NCBI RefSeq assembly: GCF_001021385.1
Contig: NZ_CP011773.1
Location: forward strand, 1-64,000
Origin: Mycobacterium sp. EPa45
Lineage (GTDB): Bacteria; Actinomycetota; Actinomycetes; Mycobacteriales; Mycobacteriaceae
DNA: 64,000 nt
Direction: 5' to 3'
Numbering within the stretch: position 1 is the first letter of the stretch; every line of letters begins with the position of its first letter. This document shows, piece by piece, positions 42,011 through 49,003 of the stretch. The position numbers and the translations under genes are program-made. Under the pieces are notes generated by a model that saw only the letters and a program-made list of their open reading frames with translations, made no database searches and had not been told where the DNA came from.

Positions 42011-43350
42011 CCGCGGAATACATCACCGGCCCACATGAGGGACACCTGAAACGAGCGCTGGGCCTTCCATCGCTGGTCCTGTTCGGCCTCGTGTACATGG
42101 TCCCGCTCACGGTGTTCACCACCTACGGCATCGTCACCGAAACGTCGGGCGGCCGACTGCCTCTGGCGTATGTCGTCACGCTCATCACGATGGTGTTCAC
42201 CGCGCTGTCCTACGCGCGGATGGCGGCCGCGATTCCGGTTGCCGGTTCGGCGTACACCTACACCCAGCGCACCTTCGGCGCGCCCGCCGGCTTCTTGGCC
42301 GGGTGGTCGCTACTGCTGGACTACCTGTTCTTGCCGATGTTGAACTACCTGGTCATCGGGCTCTACCTGAACGCCGCCCTGCCCGCGCTACCCGCCTGGG
42401 TCATTGTCGTTGTGTCGATAGCGATCGTCACCGTGCTCAACATCATCGGCATCGTGTCCGTCGCGCGAGCCAACTTCCTCATCATCGCCATCCAGGCGAT
42501 CTTCATCGTGGTGTTCGTCGCCCTCGCGATCGCCAAGACCACCGGCTACGGAACCGTCGACCTGCTCTCGCCCTTCACCGGTGACGGCACCGCGGGCGGC
42601 ATGAGCCCCATCCTGGCCGGTGCGGCAATCCTGTGTCTGTCGTTCCTCGGCTTCGATGCGGTCTCCACGCTGTCCGAGGAGGCCCGCGATGCCAAACGCA
42701 CGGTGCCGCAGGCGATCATGATCGCGACCATCGTCTCGGGGATCATCTTCATCCTGCTGTCGTATGTGTCGCAGTTGGTGTTCCCGTCCAACAAGTTCAC
42801 CGACGTCGACACCGGTTCGACCGACGTGATGCTGGCCGCGGGCGGGGCGTTCGTCAACACCTTCTTCACCGCGGCGTACGTGGCCGGTGCCCTCGGTTCG
42901 GCGTTGACCTCACAGGCGTCAGTGGCCCGGATCCTGTTCGCGATGGGCCGCGACGGGATCCTGCCACGCAGGGTCTTCGGGCATGTGTCCGCCAAATACA
43001 GCACACCGGTGTACGCCATTCTCACCGTCAGCGTCATCTCGCTGCTCGCCATCTGGATCGATCTGACGATCCTCGCGTCGGTCGTCAGCTTCGGTGCGCT
43101 GGTGGCCTTCTCGGTGGTGAACCTCTCGGTGATCAAGCACTACTTCGTCGACATGCGGGAACGTAACGTGCTGCTCAACCTGATCGCGCCGGTGATCGGG
43201 TTCCTGCTCACCGCGTGGCTGTGGACAAGCTTGTCGGGCACCGCGCTGACGATCGGATTGATCTGGCTGGCAATAGGATTCATCTGGCTGCTGGTGGTCA
43301 CCCGCGGATTCCGCCGGCCCACGCCGGTGTTAGACCTGGAATACGAGTGA
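42007..43350 (+). CDS. APC-superfamily amino acid/polyamine permease
   Basis: 447-residue integral membrane transporter with about 12 hydrophobic helices. The ATG at 42007 overlaps the amidohydrolase stop; longer frames into that gene are rejected. Family landmarks are VPLTVFTTYGIV in helix 1, AIPVAGSAYTYTQRTFG, and LSFLGFDAVSTLSEEARDAKRTVP between helices 6 and 7. It resembles the putrescine importer/amino acid permease group (recalled). It is the probable uptake system for the substrate of the two hydrolases. Confidence 0.9.
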   Translation: MTAEYITGPHEGHLKRALGLPSLVLFGLVYMVPLTVFTTYGIVTETSGGRLPLAYVVTLITMVFTALSYARMAAAIPVAGSAYTYTQRTFGAPAGFLAGWSLLLDYLFLPMLNYLVIGLYLNAALPALPAWVIVVVSIAIVTVLNIIGIVSVARANFLIIAIQAIFIVVFVALAIAKTTGYGTVDLLSPFTGDGTAGGMSPILAGAAILCLSFLGFDAVSTLSEEARDAKRTVPQAIMIATIVSGIIFILLSYVSQLVFPSNKFTDVDTGSTDVMLAAGGAFVNTFFTAAYVAGALGSALTSQASVARILFAMGRDGILPRRVFGHVSAKYSTPVYAILTVSVISLLAIWIDLTILASVVSFGALVAFSVVNLSVIKHYFVDMRERNVLLNLIAPVIGFLLTAWLWTSLSGTALTIGLIWLAIGFIWLLVVTRGFRRPTPVLDLEYE

Positions 43351-44090
43351 ACCTGCAGGGCCCGGACCCGCTGACCGGCTTCCCCGTCGCCGCCCCGTCG
43401 CTGGGCGGGCGGGTGTGGTTCGACCAGAGCTGGCTGGACTTGACGTTCGTGCACTGGCCGGTGCGTTCCGACGATGTGGCGCACCTCTATCCCGCCGGCA
43501 CCCGTCCGGACGTGTTCGACGGTCTCACCTACGTGGGCTTGGTGCCGTTCCGCATGGGGTTCACGAAAGTGGGCGCGGGACCGGCGCTGCCGTACGTCGG
43601 CGCGTTCGCCGAAACGAATGTGCGGCTGTACTCCGTCGATGACGCGGGCCGGCACGGCGTGCTGTTCCGGTCGCTGGAAACCGAACGGCTGGCGGTGGTT
43701 CCAGCGATCCGCGTCGCGATGGGAATCCCCTACACCTGGGCCCGAATGCGGATCAGCCGGACACCAGAACAGATCACCTATGACAGTGTTCGACGCTGGC
43801 CGCAGCGCGGGCTGCGCAGTCGAGTCGCCGTCCGGGTCGGTGACCCGGTTGAACCGACGGCCCTGGAAATCTGGCTGACCGCACGCTGGGGTGCGCATAC
43901 GCGGAAGGCGGGCCGCACCTGGTGGGTGCCCAACCGGCACGATCCGTGGCCGCTGCGGGCGGCGCAACTGCTGGACCTCGACGACCAACTGGTGGCCGCG
44001 GCCGGTGTACGTACCGCCGGGGAACACCTGCGGGCGCTGTACTCCCCCGTCATGCGAACCCAGTTCGGTCGCCCGATCGTGGTCGTCTGA
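43347..44090 (+). CDS. DUF2071 (YqjF-like) family protein
   Basis: 247-residue protein from the GTG at 43347, overlapping the permease stop (GTGA); starts upstream are inside the permease. It carries the DUF2071 pattern (FDQSWLDLTFVHWPV, TYVGLVPFRMGFT, VGAFAETNVRLYS), a soluble beta-barrel-like fold of unknown function. Translational coupling makes it the fourth gene of the nitrilase operon. Its link to that pathway is unclear. Confidence 0.88.
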   Translation: MNLQGPDPLTGFPVAAPSLGGRVWFDQSWLDLTFVHWPVRSDDVAHLYPAGTRPDVFDGLTYVGLVPFRMGFTKVGAGPALPYVGAFAETNVRLYSVDDAGRHGVLFRSLETERLAVVPAIRVAMGIPYTWARMRISRTPEQITYDSVRRWPQRGLRSRVAVRVGDPVEPTALEIWLTARWGAHTRKAGRTWWVPNRHDPWPLRAAQLLDLDDQLVAAAGVRTAGEHLRALYSPVMRTQFGRPIVVV

Positions 44091-44116
44091 CCGGCCGGTC
44101 GCAGTAAGCTCACCAG

Positions 44117-44386
44117 ATGGGTGTGCGGATCTCGAGGGCGCTGTTGGCCGCCGCGTGCGGCGCGCTGTTCGTGGCCGCGCCCGTGGTGGTCGCTGCGCCG
44201 GCCAGCGCCTGCCCCATCGGGCATCTGGCCGACCCGATCACCGGCCAATGCTTCGTGGCCAACGGCGTGCCGAGCGTCGGCGGAATCCCCTGCATCCCCG
44301 GCAAGTCGATGGGCACCTGCCTCGGCATCCTCCAGAACCAGTCACCGCGCGGCGGCGGGCCGCCGGTGGGCGGCCCGTGGCCGTAG
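44117..44386 (+). CDS. Small secreted protein, function unknown
   Basis: 89 residues with an N-terminal signal peptide (ALLAAACGALFVAAPVVVAAPASA, cleavage likely before CPIGH). The mature part is about 58 residues with four Cys (CPIGHLADPITGQCF, GIPCIPGKSMGTCLG) and a Pro/Gly-rich end. It starts 27 bases after the DUF2071 gene and may share its transcript. No function is evident; comparable small exported Cys-containing proteins are frequent in mycobacteria. Confidence 0.7.
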   Translation: MGVRISRALLAAACGALFVAAPVVVAAPASACPIGHLADPITGQCFVANGVPSVGGIPCIPGKSMGTCLGILQNQSPRGGGPPVGGPWP

Positions 44387-44550
44387 ACGGGTCAAACGCC
44401 GAAAGACGCGTGGGTTGTACCGAAATCCGCCCGATGAGTTAGTCGTTATAAAAGATGTGATCCCGCCATCGTTTGCCGGCAACGGGCCTACGATGACGTC
44501 GACGAAGGCGGAAAGCCCGCGGGCTCATTCGGCTGGGATGTGGTCAGGCT

Positions 44551-45528
44551 ATGGGAGTCTTCGTGGATGCAGACGTCGCAGACGGACAGCACGCCGCTGC
44601 TCTACATACCCGGGTGTTCCATTCGCTCGACGAGCAGATTGCCATCATCGACGAGGCCGGAGACATTGTCGATGTCAACGAAGCCTGGATCCAATCCGGT
44701 GTCGACGGCGGCCTCCCGCACGGTTGGATCTGGATAGGCAGGAGTTATCTGGATGTGCTCTCAGTAGCCGGAGCGGCCGGTGACGCATCGGCAGCCGGAG
44801 CGATCGATGGGATCACGAAAGTCTTTCATGCTCAGGATAAGTCGCCGTTCGACTTAGAGTATCCGTGCGACGCCCCCGCCGGCAGCAGGTGGTTTTTGAT
44901 GCGCGCGACGAAGCTCAGGGGCATTGGTGGATGCCTGGTCGCGATCATTCACATCGACATCACTCGCCGGAAGTTTGCCGAGGAAAGGGCGGCGTTCTTG
45001 GCGATGCATGACGAGCTCACCGGCCTCCCGAATCGACGGTATCTGGCGATGGTGTTAGCCGACCCACTTCGCAACGGTGCCGCGGCCGGGTCACCCACGG
45101 GCCTGATCATGATCGACATCGACAACTTCAAGGAATACAACGACGCGCTCGGCCATCCCGCTGGCGACCGCTGTTTGAGTCGGGTGGGCGAGGTTCTGCA
45201 AACCTTTGCCAGAACGACCGGTGGCGTCCCGGTGCGTCTCGGTGGTGACGAGTTCGCCTTCTTGCTCCCCAATACGAATCTCGCCGAAGTGCGGCGGGTC
45301 GCCGCCGACATATTAAAAGCCCTCAATGCCCTGAACAACGGCGGCGAGAGGGAACCCACCGTCAACGCCAGCATCGGGGTGGCCGCGATTACCGCGGACG
45401 ATCTGGACGATCATGAGCTCCTGTTGCGCGAGGCCGACGACGCACTGTACCGGGCGAAACATGCGGGAGGTAATCGGATTGCATTGGCGGAATGGCATTC
45501 TCGGGATGGCGACAGCCCTCGGCGTTGA
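44551..45528 (+). CDS. PAS-GGDEF diguanylate cyclase (soluble)
   Basis: 325-residue cytoplasmic protein. An N-terminal PAS-like sensor domain (DEQIAIIDEAGDIVDVNEAW, ending IIHIDITRRKFAEE) is followed by a GGDEF domain from DELTGLPNRRYL. An intact GGDEF active site lies at 231-235 (VRLGGDEFAFLLP). The RxxD inhibitory site is absent. No transmembrane helix is visible. Third diguanylate cyclase in 10 kb. Confidence 0.9.
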   Translation: MGVFVDADVADGQHAAALHTRVFHSLDEQIAIIDEAGDIVDVNEAWIQSGVDGGLPHGWIWIGRSYLDVLSVAGAAGDASAAGAIDGITKVFHAQDKSPFDLEYPCDAPAGSRWFLMRATKLRGIGGCLVAIIHIDITRRKFAEERAAFLAMHDELTGLPNRRYLAMVLADPLRNGAAAGSPTGLIMIDIDNFKEYNDALGHPAGDRCLSRVGEVLQTFARTTGGVPVRLGGDEFAFLLPNTNLAEVRRVAADILKALNALNNGGEREPTVNASIGVAAITADDLDDHELLLREADDALYRAKHAGGNRIALAEWHSRDGDSPRR

Positions 45529-45579
45529 TGCGGCGCAGCGGGTCGTCGGCATTCCTCGACTGTCGAACGCCGGATCTTT

Positions 45580-46413
45580 CTACGCCCTGGGGCGAAAGGA
45601 CTCGGCCGGGTTGACCAAGCCGACGGTGATCGCGTTACCGATCTGCCCCTCCACGTCGAATACCGCCACCGCACCGCAGGCGATGCCCTCATGGCTGTTG
45701 TGCGAGGTGGCCGCCAAGCCGATGTAATCCCCGACCGGCTCGCGAGCCAGCGTCAACGTGTAGTCGGCATTGATGTAGCGCAAACCGCCTGTGCCCCAAT
45801 GAGATGTCGCACTAGCCGCATCCGCGGCCATGGCCGCGGTGACGAACGCAGTGGTGACTTCACCCTCGACCAGCGGACGGACCTGCCGAATCCAGGCGTA
45901 CTTGGGCCCGGTGGCATCGTGCCATTCGGTGAAGGACATCGCGCCGCCGGAGTTACCGTCTCCCCCGTAACCCCAGACGAACATCATCAGGTCTTCGGGC
46001 AGTGGACCGGGCTCCGGCGGCAGCGGTGGCATGACGACCGGCGAGGACCAGATATCGCCGGCGGGGTGCTCCCCGCGCCGAAGAAACATGGCGCTGGCCC
46101 GGGATACCACGACGTCGTTCTGGATGAGTTCGGCGTCGATGAGCCGGATGCGCCGCCCGTCTCGGCGCACCGTCGAGCGCACCTCCAGCGGTGCGATGGC
46201 GGTGGGCCGCAGCAGATCGACGGTCAACCGGGCCGGCACCAGGTCGGGGCCGCCGCCCACCTGTTCCAGGGAACGCGCGAGGATGCCGCCGACGACGTGA
46301 CCGCTGATCGTCGGTCCCCAGGGGCCCTGCCCCGCCGGACCGGGCAACAGCACGTCGCCGTCGGCGACTGTGTAGGCCCGCGAGACGCTGCCGGTGTTGC
46401 CCAGATCTGCCAC
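45580..46413 (-). CDS. Acyl-CoA thioesterase-like protein (TesB-type hotdog fold)
   Basis: 277-residue cytoplasmic protein with tandem hotdog-like halves. The N-terminal half shows TISGHVVGGILARSLEQ and DLLRPTAIAPLEVRS. The C-terminal half ends ACGAVAVFDVEGQIGNAITVGL. Such proteins hydrolyse or bind acyl-CoA in lipid metabolism. Single gene; the next leftward gene upstream is 26 bases away. Substrate chain length cannot be inferred. Confidence 0.85.
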   Translation of the reverse strand: MADLGNTGSVSRAYTVADGDVLLPGPAGQGPWGPTISGHVVGGILARSLEQVGGGPDLVPARLTVDLLRPTAIAPLEVRSTVRRDGRRIRLIDAELIQNDVVVSRASAMFLRRGEHPAGDIWSSPVVMPPLPPEPGPLPEDLMMFVWGYGGDGNSGGAMSFTEWHDATGPKYAWIRQVRPLVEGEVTTAFVTAAMAADAASATSHWGTGGLRYINADYTLTLAREPVGDYIGLAATSHNSHEGIACGAVAVFDVEGQIGNAITVGLVNPAESFRPRA

Positions 46414-46439
46414 GAGCTCACACGATAGCGGCGGCGAGC

Positions 46440-46781
46440 TCAGCTGCTCAGCACCTGCTGCAGGTAGCGCTCGGTGTCCGCCGTCGCGGGGTCAACCGCG
46501 TCGTCGAAGTCGTGGTGCTTCTCCAGGTACTTGGCCACCATCTTGCACACTGGCACGATGCGCAGTCCGGCGTCGCGGGTGGCGGCCAGGGCTTCACCGA
46601 CCATGATGCTGGCCAACCCGCGCCCTTCGTACTCGCTGTCGACCTCGGTGTGGTGAAAGATGCGCTGGCCGTCGTGGTCGACGAAGTCGGCGAGGCCCAC
46701 CTGTATGCCGTCGACGCTGATGGTGAATTGGTCCTTGCCGGCGGTGACGGTGGTCTGGGCGCCGGTTTTGTCTTCGGTCAT
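46440..46781 (-). CDS. GNAT-family N-acetyltransferase (YjdJ/NATD1-type)
   Basis: 113-residue small acetyltransferase of the PF14542 type. The family core is visible in IFHHTEVDSEYEGRGLASIMVGEAL, including the pyrophosphate-binding GRGLAS loop, and in LRIVPVCKMVAKYLEKHHDF. Some members act on small molecules or proteins; the substrate is unknown. It is leftward and between the pirin and thioesterase genes, close enough to share transcripts with the pirin gene. Confidence 0.87.
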   Translation of the reverse strand: MTEDKTGAQTTVTAGKDQFTISVDGIQVGLADFVDHDGQRIFHHTEVDSEYEGRGLASIMVGEALAATRDAGLRIVPVCKMVAKYLEKHHDFDDAVDPATADTERYLQQVLSS

Positions 46782-46790
46782 GGGGGCTCC

Positions 46791-47756
46791 TCAGGTTCGG
46801 CGGCGGGGCCGCAGTCGGGTGGCGGGCAGCGCGGGTGCAGGCAACCGCCGGACGGAACCCGTGTACCCACTGACGGCACCGAAGCGGTCATCGCCGTCCT
46901 GCCACTGCCGGCGGTACTCGACGATCTCCTCGTGGTTGCGCCCGACGAAGTTCCACCACATCAACAACTCATCGGGGAACGGTGGCCCGCCGAGTAGCAG
47001 CACCCGGGCTGCCAGTCCGGCCGCGTTGTGCAACCGCAGGCTGCTCGACCCGGTCCCCAGGTACGCCAACTGCCCCGGCTCCAGCGCGCGGCCGTCCACG
47101 TCGACCTGGCCCAGGTCCAGCAGGACCCCATGCTCGAAGGCGGGATCGACGTCGAGGTCCAGAGTGCAGCCGGCGGCCAGGTCAATCTGGGCGCCGAGCA
47201 GCGGCGTGAAGGTGTGCACCGGGGAGCGCTGACCGGCCAGCTCGCCGAGGAATACGCGGAGGGTGGCCCCACCGCGCGAAAATGGTTCCGGGGCATAGTG
47301 ATCGAAGTCGCGGGCGGTGTTGCGATCCGAGTCGGGCAGTGCCACCCACAGCTGGGCGCCGTGAAGGATCGTGCTCGACGACGTCGACACCTCCGAGTGG
47401 CAGATTCCCGCGCCGGCCGTCATCAGATTCAGTTCGCCGGGGCGGACGGTCTGGTGCACGCCGGCGCTGTCGCGGTGCTCGATCTCGCCGCGGAACAACC
47501 AGCTGACGGTCTGCAGCCCGGTATGGGGATGGGGCGGTACGTCCATGCCCGCGGTCTCGCGCACATCCTGCGGGCCGTAATGATCGGCGAAACACCAGGC
47601 ACCGATCAGGGAGCGCTCGCGCTGGGGCAAGGTTCGCCGGACCGGAAGCGCACGGGGTCCGCCCAAGGGCACCTCACGTGGTTCGAGGACTTCTACACCG
47701 TCGAACCTCGTTGCCCCGCAGGGTACTTCACGTGGAGCGGTCTCGAGGTTGCTCAC
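46791..47756 (-). CDS. Pirin family protein (bicupin)
   Basis: 321-residue cupin protein. The pirin metal-site region PHPHTGLQTVSWLFRGEIEHRDS is clear in the N-terminal cupin, with further His/Glu nearby (GAGICHSEVS). A C-terminal cupin-like half follows. Some pirins are quercetinases or redox regulators; the specific role is unknown. Leftward, upstream of the GNAT gene by 9 bases, so the two are probably co-transcribed. Confidence 0.92.
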   Translation of the reverse strand: MSNLETAPREVPCGATRFDGVEVLEPREVPLGGPRALPVRRTLPQRERSLIGAWCFADHYGPQDVRETAGMDVPPHPHTGLQTVSWLFRGEIEHRDSAGVHQTVRPGELNLMTAGAGICHSEVSTSSSTILHGAQLWVALPDSDRNTARDFDHYAPEPFSRGGATLRVFLGELAGQRSPVHTFTPLLGAQIDLAAGCTLDLDVDPAFEHGVLLDLGQVDVDGRALEPGQLAYLGTGSSSLRLHNAAGLAARVLLLGGPPFPDELLMWWNFVGRNHEEIVEYRRQWQDGDDRFGAVSGYTGSVRRLPAPALPATRLRPRRRT

Positions 47757-47777
47757 GATCTCGAGCGTACCCGTGCC

Positions 47778-48194
47778 TCAGGCTGCGAGCGCCTGCGTCA
47801 TCGCCGCGCGGATGAGCAGGAAGTCCGGCTCGTCGATGCGGAACACTCCGAACCGGAACTTGTAGCCCCAGCGCTGCGGATCGACGATGAACTCGAGTCG
47901 GTCCAGCAGGGGCCGGATGGGGGTCGCGGTGCAGGGCAGAAACTCCATCCTGCGCCGCCACGGATCCGTCGGCTGCTCCTGATAAGGCTCGTCGTCGGTG
48001 ACCCGGCCGATCGCGGTGAACGCCTGAAGCGATTGCCCGTGCTCGAGTGCTGTTTTCGGCGAGTAGAAGATGATCCAATCGCCACGCTCCATTTTGCGCA
48101 GCATGTGCGGCTTGCCATGGTTGGCCTGAGTGAAACCGCCCGCGACGCCACGCTGCACGTGGTCGGCGCTCACGGTGTTGATCCAGTGCGTCAT
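47778..48194 (-). CDS. EVE domain-containing protein
   Basis: 138-residue PUA-like fold protein of the EVE family. THWINTVSADHVQRGVAGGFTQANHGKP leads to the conserved GDWIIFYSPKTAL and TAIGRVTDDEPY stretches. It ends RIDEPDFLLIRAAMT. EVE proteins are thought to bind modified bases in nucleic acids or RNA; no direct function is established here. Leftward, 21 bases upstream of the pirin gene. Confidence 0.9.
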   Translation of the reverse strand: MTHWINTVSADHVQRGVAGGFTQANHGKPHMLRKMERGDWIIFYSPKTALEHGQSLQAFTAIGRVTDDEPYQEQPTDPWRRRMEFLPCTATPIRPLLDRLEFIVDPQRWGYKFRFGVFRIDEPDFLLIRAAMTQALAA

Positions 48195-48250
48195 GGGCTC
48201 ACGCTAGGTCGCGGGTACGACAGGTTCGGCGCGGGAGGGCACTGCCCCGG

Positions 48251-48550
48251 CTAGTCTGCCCGCGCGTCGGACGAGGGGCCGCGTCCGTTGCCGGAGATGT
48301 CGGGCGCGAACATCTCCGGGCTCATCGCGGGATCGATCGGCTCGTCCTGCGCCACGTCCGCCGTCTCGTCGGCGGAGGTCTGCTTGTGGTCGGCCCGCCA
48401 ATCCCGCACCAGCAACGCAATGCCGGAGACGGCCAGCCCCACCACCACAAATGCCGCGTAGGTGCTGTCGGTGAAGATGGCGACCAGCAGGGTCACCAAA
48501 CCTGACAGGGCGAGAACCATCGCAAGCCTCATTGGCCGCCCTCCATCCAC
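48251..48550 (-). CDS. Small membrane protein, function unknown
   Basis: 99 residues with two hydrophobic helices (MVLALSGLVTLLVAIFTDS and AAFVVVGLAVSGIALLV) followed by a hydrophilic acidic tail (about 45 residues). The first Met gives MDGGRP; the Met at residue 7 (MRLAM) is an alternative start at 48532. Similar small membrane proteins are common in mycobacteria, but no family was recognised with confidence. It is divergent from the DUF4242-like gene. Confidence 0.75.
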   Translation of the reverse strand: MDGGRPMRLAMVLALSGLVTLLVAIFTDSTYAAFVVVGLAVSGIALLVRDWRADHKQTSADETADVAQDEPIDPAMSPEMFAPDISGNGRGPSSDARAD

Positions 48551-48637
48551 ATCGTCGTCACAGTTCTATCGCGTACTCGCCTTCCGAGGGCGAATCACCG
48601 CGTTCGGCGCGCCACCGTGTCGGGGCTTCGGCTCTGA

Positions 48638-48659
48638 ACACCAGGGAAATCCCTGGTGT
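48638..48659. promoter_or_regulatory. Palindromic operator upstream of the DUF4242-like gene
   Basis: A 22-base inverted repeat with 10-base arms acaccaggga and tccctggtgt (48638-48647 and 48650-48659) around aa. It is centred 43 bases before the GTG at 48692. The core CCAGGGAAATCCCTGG also appears in the element upstream of the LuxR-type gene (51875-51904), implying a shared regulator. Confidence 0.7.
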
Positions 48660-48691
48660 GCACCGATTACGTGGCGGCTTAGCGTGGTCGA

Positions 48692-49003
48692 GTGAGCATT
48701 CCTCGTCGGCCGGCCCATCGATTTCTTGTCGAGTGGTACTCGATGGCCCTCGTGCATGCTCCGCCGGCCGATCTCGCCGGTCGGTTGGCGCACGGCGCGG
48801 CGGTCGCGCGTATTCATGGGACCCGGGTTTCGGTGGTGTTGACGGTCGCCGCGCCGGAGGACGAAATGGTGTTCGGGGTGTTCTGTGCCGAGACCGCCGA
48901 CGACGTCAGACGCATCTGTCAGGATGCCGGCTGTCCTGTTGACCGAATCACCGCGGGCGTGACGAGCTATGTCGTCGCTGACGGTGAGTCGTTGTCTGAC
49001 TGA
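48692..49003 (+). CDS. DUF4242-like small protein
   Basis: 103-residue protein from the GTG at 48692. It resembles DUF4242 (nickel-binding-protein-like) sequences: RFLVEWYSMALVHAPP, then EDEMVFGVFCAETADDVRRI, then CPVDRITAGVTSYVV. A conserved ferredoxin-like fold is inferred, and biochemical function is unknown. A palindrome lies 33 bases upstream. The 3' end overlaps the convergent LuxR-type regulator by 37 bases, so the two genes may be linked in regulation. Confidence 0.75.
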   Translation: MSIPRRPAHRFLVEWYSMALVHAPPADLAGRLAHGAAVARIHGTRVSVVLTVAAPEDEMVFGVFCAETADDVRRICQDAGCPVDRITAGVTSYVVADGESLSD

